A stretch of DNA of 64,000 nucleotides. Source: Microglena sp. YARC (taxonomy: Eukaryota > Chlorophyta > Chlorophyceae > Chlamydomonadales > Chlamydomonadaceae). Below the pieces are notes generated by a model. The model did not search any database. It was not told where the DNA came from and worked only from the letters and a program-made list of their open reading frames with translations. Every line of letters starts with the position of its first letter. Position 1 is the stretch's first letter. Of this stretch, positions 44,929 through 56,900 are shown in pieces. The stretch spans positions 147,001 through 211,000 of the forward strand of contig JAJSRW010001563.1 of assembly GCA_022414725.1 (NCBI GenBank), in the 5' to 3' direction. The position numbers and the translations under genes were made by a program.

Positions 44929-47900
44929 GCATACTAATACAACTAAAAAACCCTCCATACCTGTAATGACCAATGACCCCCTTTGCCAATCTCCACTGGG
45001 TGATGTGTTCCCCACTTGGGTTGTGTTGGTTGTGGGTGGTGGGTTAGTGTTAGATTGGGTTGGATTGGGTTGAGTCGGGGTTGGGTTGGGATATTTTTGT
45101 GTTGTTTTCCCCCTTGGATTGGTTTGGTATGGCTTTGTAGGAAATCGCGCGCAAAGGTGTGTGCGATAGAAACGCTCTCTTTGAACACATCACCCAGCTG
45201 ACCTGTTGGGATTGGTCGGGTTGTGTCCTTGTTGTGTTGGTTGGGTGTTGGGTTAGGGTTAGATTGGGTTGGATTGGGTTGCACACCGTACCTGTAATGA
45301 CCAAGGATCCCTTAGCCTCTCCACCCTGAACCTTGGCTGCCTCGATGTACAACGTACTGCCCCCCATGGCGGTCCAAGCCAGACCCATGACAACGCCAGG
45401 TGGCGTGGTCTCGTAGAAATTGTCTTTGGAAAAGGGGGCCTGCCCACAGAAGTCCTTGATGTTGGTGCTGGTGATGATGATAGGCTCACCGTTGTAGGGA
45501 GGGGGCTCAGGCGTTCTGCGTGGTGGTGGTGGTTTGGTTGGTGGTTATTACGGGTACGGAGGTTGGACTGAAAGCCAGGGTGGTGGGTGGGTGTGTTGGT
45601 TGTTGTTGGTGGGTGGTTTTGTTAATGTATAAGGGGGCCTGCACACATAAATCCTGAAAGCAGCCCAGGGGTGGGTGGGTGGGTGTGTTGGTTGTGGTGA
45701 TGATGATGGTGGCGTCACCGTGTAGGGAGGGGTCTCTCAGGCTTCTGTGAAGGGTTCAGGGTTTTTAGGGTTTTAGGCATGGGGTGTGACAGTTTTGGAG
45801 GGGGGCTCAAATTGTTTGTTTTTCTCTCTTCTTTTCTGGATTGATTTGTTGCTCTTGGATATACCGAAGTCCTTGATGGTCTGGTGGCTCTGGTGCTGGT
45901 GGTGGCAGGGCTGCACCAGTGTAGGGAGGGGGGGGGGGGGGGGGGGGGGGGGGCGGTGGGAGGGATCAGGCTTCTGTGTGTTGGTGTTGGTGTTGGTGTT
46001 GTTGTTTGGTGGGTGGTGGTGGTGCTTGTTGCTGTGATGTTGTTGCTGGTGGTGTGGTGGTGTGGTCGTGGTTGTGCTGGCTGTGGTGTGTGCTGTCGTT
46101 GTGTGGTGGTGGTTGTTGCTGGTGTGGTGGTGGTGGTGTTTGTGGTTTGTGGTGATGTATGCTTGGTGGTGGTGGTGGGTGGTGTGGGTTGGTGGTTCCT
46201 GGGTGGAGGTGGTGTGCTCATGTTGGTGTAGGTATAGGTTGTTGCGGGTGATGGTGTTGGTGTGGTTGGTGGTGGTGATGATGTTGGCTTCCAATTTAGG
46301 AAGGGGGCTAGTGGTGGTTAGGTGGTGTGGTCGTTGGTGGTTGTCTGTGGTGTTGGTTGTTGTGGCGTTGTGCTTAGTGTTGTTTTTGTTGATTGGTGGT
46401 GATGGCTGGTGGCGGGCTATGCTTGTGGCGAGGTGGGTTTCTTTCTTTCTGCTCACTCAGTGAAGGGGGGGGGGGAGGGTATATGCAGGCTTCTGTGTGG
46501 TGGTGGTGGATGGTGTTAATTGGGTGGGTGTGGTTGTTTGCTGGTGGTGTTTAGTGTGGTGGTGTTGTGGTGGTGGTGGGTGGTGTGTGGGTGGTGGTGG
46601 TGGTGGGAGGTGTGCTTGTGTGGAGTGAGTGTGGTGGTTAGGTTGTTGTGGTGGTGGTTGGTGACAGAGTTGCTGGATGGTGGGTGGATGTGTTGGTCGT
46701 GATTTTAGTGGTGGTGGTTGTTTGAGCCAGGGTGGTGGTTGGTTGGTGGTGGTCGTGGTGAGTGTGTGGTGGTGTGTGGTTAATGTTGCTAGTTTGGTGA
46801 ATGGTGGTGTGTGTGTCGGTGAGTGTGGTTGTCTGGTGGTGTGGTGGTGGTGAGTTTTGTGTGATGGTGGGTCTGGGTTGGTGTTGGGTGGTCTCAATCC
46901 AGTGAAGGGGGGGGGGGGGAGGGGGATCAGGCTTTCTGTGTGGTGGTGTGGTGGTTTGTGGTTGTTGCTGCTGGTGGTAGGTGTGGTGGTGGTGGTGGTG
47001 GTGGTGGTGGTGGGTGGTGTGTGGTTGGTGGTGGTGGGGTGGTGCTGTCGGTGGTGGTGGTGGGTGGAGTGGGTGGTGGTGGTGGTGTTGTGTGGAGGTT
47101 GTTGATTTGGTTGGTGGTGGTGGGGTGGTGGTCTGTGAAGGGGGGGGGGGGAGGGATGGCTTCCTGTGTCGTGGTGGTGGTGGTGGTGTGGTGTGGTGTG
47201 GGTGGGTGGGCTGGTGATGGTGGTGGCTGTTGTTGGTGTGGAGGGGTGGATGCCACCGCTAAGTTAGAGTGGTGGTGGGTGGTGGTGTGGTGGTGGCGGC
47301 TGGCGGCTCACCCAGTGGTTGGTTGCTAGTTGCGTGGTGGTGAGGTGGTGGTGGCGGGTTGTTTGCTGGTGGTGGGTGGTGGTGGTGGTGATGTTGGTGG
47401 GCTGGTGGTGGAGGTGGTGGTTGCTAGTTTGGGGAGATGGTGGTGGTGGTTGGTGGTGATGGGTGCTTGGTGGATGAAGTCTCTGTGTGGATGGTGGTGT
47501 TGGTTGGTGGTGGTGTTGTGTGGTGCCTGGGTGGTGGTGTGCTGCTTGTGCGGTGGTGATTATTGGTGTGGTGTTGTGGTGGTGGGGTTTGGTGGGTGGT
47601 GCTTAAGTGGTGGCTGGTGGTGGTGGGGTGGTTGTTGCTTGGGTGGTGGCACTACTGTAGTGGGGTGGTGGTGGTTGTGCTATTTGGTTGGGTGGTGGTC
47701 GGTGGTGGGGGTGCGGTTTTTTGCGTATCGTTGTGGTTGGCCTGGGGTGTGGTGGGCGCGCGGGATCGTCCACCTCTAGGGAGGGAGTTATTGGGGGGAG
47801 GATTAATCGCGTGTGTTGTGGTGCGTGGTTGTTGGTGTTGTGGTTGGCTGGGCGTTGGCCTGTTGGGCAGGGGCGTTGCGTGGCGGCTGGTGCGTGGGTG

Positions 47901-50900
47901 GGAGTGGGTGAGTGGGTCCCATTTGTGGGCATTGGTGTGGTGGTTGGTGGTGGTGGTGGTGATGTTGCATGGTTGGCGCTGTGCGGTTGTGTGGTGTGGG
48001 TGCGTGGTGCGGTTGTTGTTGGTGCTGGTGGTGGGTAGGTGATGCTATGTGTTGTGATGTTGTTGTGTGTTGGTGTTGGTGTGGTTTGTGGGTTTGGTGT
48101 GGCGTTGGGTATACGGTGGATGGTGGTTGGTGGTGTGGTGGATGTTGTTGTGTTCTGCTGTGTGTTGGTTGTGTGCGTGGTGGGGTTGGTGACGGCTTGG
48201 TGTTTGTTGGTGGTTTGGTGGGTGCCTGGTGGCGTGGTGGTGTTGGTTGATGTTGGTGCTGGTCTGTTGGCATGTGCTGGTCATATCTGTGTGGAATTGG
48301 GGGTGTGTTTGCATGGTGCCTGAGGATTGTCTGTTTTAGGTTTTTGTGTGGGTTTGTTTGTGTGGTGGAGTGAGCTGGTGGGTGCTCTGTGATGCTGTGT
48401 TGGTGGTGTGGGGGTGTAGTTGGGATGGTGCGTTGTGGTGTTGTGGTTGGATGGTCTGGATGCTGCTGTTGTTTTTGGTGGTGCTGGTGTTGTGTGGGGT
48501 TGTTGTGGCGTTGGTGTGGTGGTGGTGGTGGTGGTGATGTTGTGTTTGTTTGTTGGTGTGGTGGTGGTTGGTCCGCCGTCGGGTTGGATGGTTGTTTGGT
48601 GTTGGTTGGTGGCGTGTTTGTCAGGTGTGTTTGGTGGTGATGTTGCGTGTGGTGTGTTTTGGTGGTTGGTGGTGGTGGTGGTGTTGACTCTGTTGTTGTT
48701 GTTGTTGGGTGGTATTGTGGTGGTGGTGGTTGGTGGTGTTGTGGTGATGGGGGTTTGGTGTTGTTGGTGTTGGTGGCGTGGTGGTGTTGGTCGGTATGTT
48801 GGTGTTGCTTGCGTGTGGGTGGGTGGTGGATGGTGTTGTGGTGTGATGTTGTTGTTTTTGTTGTTGTTGTTTTGTTGTTGTTTTTTGGTTGTTGTTTTGG
48901 TTGTTGTTTGGTTTGTTGGTCGTGAGCGTGGTCGTGGTGCGTAGTGGTGGCTGCCGTCGGTGGTGGTGTCGGTAGTGTTGCAGTGATACCCTCAGTAGTG
49001 GTGGTGCTAGTGGGATGGTGGTGGTGGTGGCGCTTTGGTGGTGGTGGTGGTGCTAGTTGGTGTGGTGGTGGGGCGCTAGTGGGTGGTGGTGGTGGTGCAC
49101 ACTCGTAATGGTCCTGGTGTGGTGGCGCTAGTGGTGGGTGGTGGTGGTGGTGGCGCTAAGTGGTGGGCTGGTGGTGGTGGCGCTAGTGGTGGTGGTGTGT
49201 GTTGGTGCTAGTGGTGGTGGTGGTGGTCCTGGTGTGGTGCTGTGGTGGTGTGGTGGTGATGGTTGGAATGTCCTGGTGGTGGGGGTGACTAGTGGTGGTG
49301 GTGGTGGTGGTCTGTGTGGTGGTGGTCCTGGTGGTGGTGGTTAGTTGCTGTGTGGGGTCCTGGTGCGGTGGGTGGTGCCCCAGTGTGGTGGTGGTGGTGG
49401 TCCTGGTGTGTGGTGGTGCTTAGTGGTGGTGGTGGTGTGGTGGTCCTGTCCTAGGTTGTGGTGCTAGTGGTGGTGGTGGTGTCCTGTGTGTGGTGCATAG
49501 TGGTCGTGGTGGTGTGGTGTGTAATGGGTCCTGGTGCTAGTGGTGGTGTGGGTGTGGTGGTCCTGGTGGTGGTGGTGCTAGTGGTGGTGGTGGTGGTGGA
49601 TCAACATTAGTTTGGCGTGGCTTTGTTTAGGGTAGGACCTACCAGGCTCCACACTCTGAGCAACCCCAGATGGCGTGGCTTTGTCCGCACCAGTGCTAGT
49701 GGTGTGTAGTGGGCTGTGCCGTCGGTGGTGGCGTGTCGGTGGTGGTGTATGCGGTGGCAGTGATACCCTCAGTGGTGTTCCCATCGCTGCTGGTGGTGGT
49801 GGAGCTGTCGATGGGGGGGGTCTCCTGCCTCAGCAGGGTGGCGGGTGTGCGGATCGCGTTATGGCGGTGCTTGTGGTGGTGGCGGCAGGGGTGGTGGCAA
49901 TGACTGGAGTCGGTGGTGGTGTGTAACCTGACTCCACTAGCTTGAAGGCGCACTTCCTGTAAATCTTCTCTAGCTGCTTCTTCAAGTTCCGCACACCCCC
50001 GTGCCTCCCTACACAAGTGGGCGGGTGGGGTGGGTGGTGTGGTTGGTGGTTGGTATCTACTTCTCTCAAGTTTCACCCCTGCCTCCGCTACACAGTGGGC
50101 CGGCGGGTGGTGGGTGGGTTGGGTGGGCTTGTGGTTGTGGGTATACTGTCTTACGTTTCACACACCTGCCTCCCTACACAAGTGGGCGGGTTGGGTGGTG
50201 GGTGGTTGGAACGTGTGGTGGTGGTTGCACTCTATCTACTTCTTCAAGTTTCACACACCTGCCTCCCTACACATAGTGGCGGGTGTGGGTGGTGGGTGGG
50301 GTTGTTCAGTGTGGGCGGGTGGGGTGGGTGGGTGGTGGTAGTGGTGGGGTGGTGAGGTGGGTGGGTGGTGGTTGAACGTTGTGTGGTTCAGCACACCCTG
50401 CCTCCTTACACGCACACACACAAGTGGCGGTGGGTGGTGCTGGGGGTGGTTGAACGTTGTGTGGTTGGTTGGTTGGTTGGTGTTGGTTGGTTGGTCTGGT
50501 TGGTTGGTTGTGTGGTTCAGCACACCTGCCTCCTTACACACAGGTGTTCGGTGTGTGGTGGATGTTTGGGTTAGCTGGGTAGCTGGGGTAGCTGGGTAGC
50601 TGGGTATCTACTTTTCAAGTTTCGCGCACGAGGAGCTGCCTCCCTACACACACAAGTGGGTGGGTTTTGTGGCAAGTTGGGTTGGGTTGGTTTGGTGGTA
50701 AGTGGTTTTGGCGTTGGTTGGGGTTGGGTTGTTAAGGTGGTTGGGTGGATGGTTTGTGTGGTTGGGTGGTTGGTTGAGTGGCGGTTTGTGTATCCTGCCT
50801 CCACTAGCTTGAACACACACTTCCTGTAAATATTCTCAAGCTGCTTCATGTTGGAGCCTAGACCCTGTACTGCCCAAGTAGTTACCTTTCTTAGTCTGCC

Positions 50901-53900
50901 CTGTACCCTGTACTGCCCAAGTAGCTACCTTTCTTAGTCTGCCCTGTACCCTGTACTGCCCAAGTAGCTACCTTTCTTAGTCTGCCCTGTACCCTGTACT
51001 GCCCAAGTAGCTACCTTTCTTAGTCTGCCCTGTACCATGTTACTGCCCAGTAGTCTACCTTTCTTAGTCTGCCCTGTACCCTGTACTGCCCAAGTAGCTA
51101 CCTTTCTTAGTCTGCCCTGTACCCTGTACTGCCCAAGTAGCTACCTTTCTTAGTCAGCCCCCTTGTGGGCTCAGTAATGAAAGAGTCAATTGTAACATGA
51201 AGTAGCTACTTCTCCATCAGCCGCTTTGTCACTGAAGTCCTTATGCCTTCTCGTCGCACCATGTCTTCTGCACCCGGGAGCTTGTTGTGGCTACATTAAT
51301 GGTTCCTCACTGCCGGACATTATCACATATACTGAGGAGGCGGATAGGAGGCTTATACCCGGAGCGATGCACGCCACAAAGGTAGGGAAAGCCTAAGTTA
51401 CTTAATATTAGGCATGGCAAACAAGTTGAATGTCACAGAACATGGCTTTTCTTTTCAGCTACTTCTCCCCAGTCTTACGACTGCTGCAACACTTTAACCA
51501 ACTGCCCGACAACCAACCTGCCAGCCAAGCAACCAACCTGACAAGCAATCTCTCCATAGGTGCAATTAACTAGGGGCAGCCTGCCAGCCAAGCAACCAAC
51601 CTGACAAGTAAACAACCTGCCAGCCTGGCAACCAACCAACCTGGCAACCAGCCAGCCAGCCAAGCAACCAACCTGACAGGCAATCAACCTTCCAGCCTGG
51701 CAACCAACCAACCTGGCAACCAACCTGCCAGCCAAGCAACCAACCTGACAAGCAATCTCTCCATAGGTGCAATTAACTAGGGGCAGACAGCCGTAGGTAC
51801 GGCGGTGGCAGTGCTGCTGTACAAGCTGCCAACCAACCAACCTGCCATCCTACCAACCTGCCAGCCAACCAACCTGTCAACCAACCTCTCAATACGGTTG
51901 CAGTGTACTAGGTGCAGGCAGCCGTAGCCAAGCAATCAACCTTCCAACCAACCAACCAAATAATCAATCCCACCAAACCCAACGAACCTGACAATCCAAT
52001 CTCTCAACAGGTGCCGGTTACTAACTAAGGTATAAGGCAGCTGTAACCAACCAACCAAGCCAAACCAACCAAATAATCAACCAACCAATCCAAACAAACT
52101 GACAAACCAATCTCTCAACAGGTGCGGTTAACTAGGTAAAGGCAGCTGTGACCAACCAACCAACTAACCAAATAATCAACCAGCCAACCAACAAACCTGA
52201 CAACCAATCTCTCAACAGGTGCGGTTAACTAGGTAAAGCCAGCTGTAACCAACCAAACCAAACCAACCATAATCAACAACCAACCAACCAACCTGACAAC
52301 CAACCGGCTCTCAATACGGTGCGGATGTTACCTAGGTGCAGGCCAGCCGTAAACCAACCAACCAACCTGACAACCAACCAACCAACCAACCTGACAACCA
52401 ATCTCTCAATAGGTGCGGTTAACCACGTGCATACAGCCGTAACCAAGCAACCAACCAAATCGAGTTTAGTGGGACACGTTAGGGACCAACGGTGGGCAAC
52501 CAACCACCATCCCCGTAACCTGACAACCAAACCTGCCACAGTCACACACCACCACATGCACACAACATGTGTAACACTTCTCAAAACAGTGCAGTTAAGT
52601 AGATGCAGACAGGCCACTAGGTTTGTACCTGCAACTACTCGCTTGATGTAGGCTTAGGTTCCCTTCACATCACACACACACTCATTCACACACACTCACA
52701 CACGCACACACACGCGACACAATCCCTCACACACACACACACACACACAGTACACACACTCACTCCACACACACGCACGCACACCAACCCACCCCACACG
52801 GTGAGGTTAGTAAGGTGCAAAGACAGGCGTGGTTCGACCTGCAATACTCATAACACAACTCTTCTCACAGCACACGCAACACGCAGTAGGTCACACACAC
52901 CACAACACTTCTACTGACGCACGTCACACTCATGCACAACCACCCATTCAAAAACGGCGTGATAATTAGATCAGACAGGCGTAGGGTTCGTACCTGCAAA
53001 TACTCATACACACACTCTCAGTACATGTTTAAACCTCTCAATAGGTTTACAAAACAAACCCGCACATTCACACACACACACACACAACACACACTCACTA
53101 CACACACAGCACACAACACACAACACACACACAACACACATACTCTCAATAGTTTACACCAACTCTGCAATACACACACACACCACACGAGTGCCAGTGC
53201 GGCGTACACACTCACACATCACACCAACCAACCCGTTCTACCCACCAAACACACACCCATTTCAACAAACGGCATGATTAACTAGATGCACCGACGGCCT
53301 AAGGTTCGTACTGGAGGGTACTGTGGTGATTAAGCCAGCTGTCCATTGCTGAGCTGTCAAGTTGTACTGCTTCCTTGGGAACTCCAGCGTCCACGGACAC
53401 ACTGTGGGGCTTCCAGGTTAACTTGCCGCGCGAATAGATAATTTTGGCATCTGGGATACACAGAAATTAACATAAAGGATGGGGGTGAGGGGTGGGGGCT
53501 GGGAAAGGGTGGGTAGTCGGGGAAGTGGGGTGAGGGTGGGTGGGGTGGGGTGGGGAGGTTGAGGGGAGGTGGCGGGGATGAGGAGGAAGGTGGGGTGAGG
53601 GGTAGGGATTTGGGGTTGGCAAGTAGGGGTGAGAGCTAGTTGTGTGGCTAGGGCCTCATGAAGCAGGCTGCAAGGTCGATGCGTACTTGCGGGCGATAGA
53701 GTCTCTTTCATCTGCGCATACACAGAAAAACACAGGAGACAAGTCCTCAGGTCAGCGAGTAGTCTCTTTTTATTCTGCAACACAGAAAAACACAGGAACA
53801 AGTCCTAGTCGCGATAGAGTCTCTTTTTATCTGGGCAATACACAGAAAAACATCAGGAACATAGATCCTACGTCAAGCGATAGATCCATTTTATCTGGCA

Positions 53901-56900
53901 TTATCACAGAAAACACAGGAACAGCCTAAGTCCAGCGATGATTCTTTTATCTGGCATACAACAGAAAATAGCACGGACAGAGTCCCTACGTCGTCGAAGA
54001 TCTCTTTTTATCTGCATATCAGGCATAGAAAACACAGGAAGCAAGTCGTTTTCTAGTTAGCGATAGATCTCTTTTTATCTGGCATACACAGAAAAACACA
54101 GGAACAAGTCCTAGTCAGCGATAGATCTCTTTTTATCTGGCATACACAGAAAAACTCTTATTGGAACAAAGTCTAGTCTAGCGTCAGCCGTGCGATAGAA
54201 CCTCTTTTTAATAATGAAAAACAGAAAACATAGAAAACATAGAAAAAGAGTATAAGCCCATTGCATCCTAATGATACACACACACATATATCATAATATA
54301 TATAGTTATATGTATACAGGTCATTGACAGCTAACGCTTACGTATATACTACAATATAATATAATAGGTAATATATATAGTTTAGTTTAAGTTAGTTTAG
54401 TTAGTAATAAGCCCATAGACAGCATCCTATATATATACATGTAACTAATAGCTCTACTATCAACTAACTATCAAAACTATAACACGCTACTTTCTACATA
54501 CTAAGAGTACAAGCACTGATTGTGTATTGATTGACCAGCTACTCTTGAATCTATAGTTACAACACATTGTGCCTTATGCACGTAAATAAATACATATGAA
54601 CATTAAGAACTTATTAACAAGGCCGGTAGAGGTTGAGGAGGGCCAGGCCTTGGGCCATCTAAGCCGGAGATGTCGATATAACCAAACAGGTCACACTTGA
54701 ACAGACATCCTGCTACAGTTTAATTTTTTTCGAAACAGTTGTGAAAGTTCATACCCCACCTACCTCCCTGCATACCCAAGACAGCCTGATGACCTCCATT
54801 CGATCCAGCAAGAAGCCCTGGGTGGTACGGCGCAATCACATTGGTGTACGAGACCAAGGAGCACACCCAATTGTTTTTCAAATTCACAAATATTTTACCC
54901 ACTGTAAAAAACAACCTGAACTTGAAAACTGCCCAAATACCAAATACCTCCTCCACACCCACCAACCCACGGGCCATACACAGACCCCAAGCACCACAAC
55001 CAACCCACCAACACACACCCCAACACCACAACACACACACCCACACCAAACCACACCACCCACGTGCCACCACCCACCCACAACACCTACCTCACTGCAA
55101 TATGACCCAAAGACAGCCTGATGACCTCGCATTCGAGTCTAGCAAGGGCCATTGGGATGGTATCCTAATCACATTGGCCGTACACATCAAACATGAACCT
55201 TGGATACATCGATGGGGCCACATCCAGGTAGTGATCCATGAGAGGTCGAGTCTGCTCTGGGTTAGCAGCGTCCAGCAGGGCAAGAGGCTGGGTCGCCTGC
55301 GTAAAATAATTCAATTTGATTTAATTTAATTTTGATTTAATTTAATTTTTTGATTTTAATTAATGGATAATTTAATTTAATTAACCCTTGGATACATCGA
55401 CTGGCGCACATCAGGTAGTGATCCATGAAAGGTCGAGTTTTGCCTCTGGGTTAGCAGTCTTCTTGCAGGGCAAGAGGCTGGTCGGCCTGCGTAAACAATA
55501 ATGTATTTGATTTGCATTTAATTTTGATTTAAATTTAATTTTGAATTTAAATTTAATATAATTTAATTTAACCTTGGACACGTTTTGAATGGGCACATCC
55601 AGGTAGTGATCCCATGAAGGTCGAGTTCTGGGCTGGTCTAGTAGCTCCAGCAGGGGTTCGGAGGCTTGGGCTTGCCTGCAGGTGTGGTCCATTTTGAGTT
55701 AATTTAAATTTGGATTTAATTTTAATAAAAAACCTTCCACACAAACATATTTTGGACACGTGAATGGGAACGTCTAGGTGGTATGATCCATGAAAGGTCG
55801 AGTTCTGCTCTTGTCTAAGTAAACTCTTGGTCTAGACGTCTATGGTCTATGTAACTCCAGCAGCGTGGCAGGAGGCTGGGTCGCCTGGGTGGGATATTAT
55901 ATTTAATATTTTGAATTTAATTAAATTTAATTCTGATTTAATTAATTTTCCTAGAATTTAATTTAATTAAACACTTGGAAGCCGATGGGAGGAGCGATCC
56001 AGGTTATGATGGCCATCTGAAACAATTTCTTACGGCAGGCGGGTCGCGCTGCGTAAAATTTAATTTCATTTGAAATTTAATTTAATGTAATTTATTTGAT
56101 TTAATTTGACTTAATTTTTATGTAATTTAATTGATTTAATTTGATTTAAGAAAACCCTGCACGAACTGGCGAGACACGTGATGGGAACATCGCAAGTAAT
56201 GTCCATGAAGGTCGAGTTCTGCTCTGGGTCCAACAGCTCCAGCAGGGCAGAGGCTAAGTCGCACTGCGTAAAAAATATTTAATTTGTTTTAACTTTTCTA
56301 TCTCTTGGGAGTTTAATTTAATTTCCAATTTTATTAAATTTAATTTAAACCTTGGACCCCGTCGTGTGCACATCCAGGTAGTGATAAATGAAGGTCGAGT
56401 TCTGCTCTGGGTCCAACAGCTCAGCATGGGTGGCGATGCTCGGTTTGGGGGGATGCTGGGTTTGGGGGGATGCGCTGGGTCCAACAGCTCCAGCAGGGTG
56501 GATGCTGGTTGGGTGGGATGCTCGGTTTGGGTGGATGCTGGGTTTGGGGGGGGAGCTGGGTCCCAACAGCTCCCCAGCAGGTGGATGCTGGGTCGCCTGC
56601 GTGTCCATGCAATTCAATTTTATTTTAATTTATTTGAAGGGTGGACGCTGGGTTTGGGGGGATGCTCGGGTTTGGGTGGATGCTGGGGTTTGGGGGGATG
56701 CTGGGTCCAACAGCTCCCAGCAGGCGGATTGCTGGGTCGCCTGAGTGGCAATTAATATTAAAATTGATTTTTTTTGATTTACTTTAAATTAATTTAAGAA
56801 AACACGTTGCAAAGCGAACAGAACCTTGCTCACGTTGATGGGAACATCCATCAACGGTCGAGGTCTGTTCTGGGTCTAGCATGCCCCAGCAGGGCGGAAT

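Noticed and set aside
45715..48950. Long Val/Gly/Trp-rich and His/Thr/Pro-rich ORFs
   Set aside because: They are translations of GGTGGT and CCACCA repeats within a Lon intron and overlap each other on both strands.
50868..51165. Regularly repeated 44-bp units as a possible CRISPR array
   Set aside because: Units are contiguous with no variable spacers, and the DNA is eukaryotic with spliced genes.
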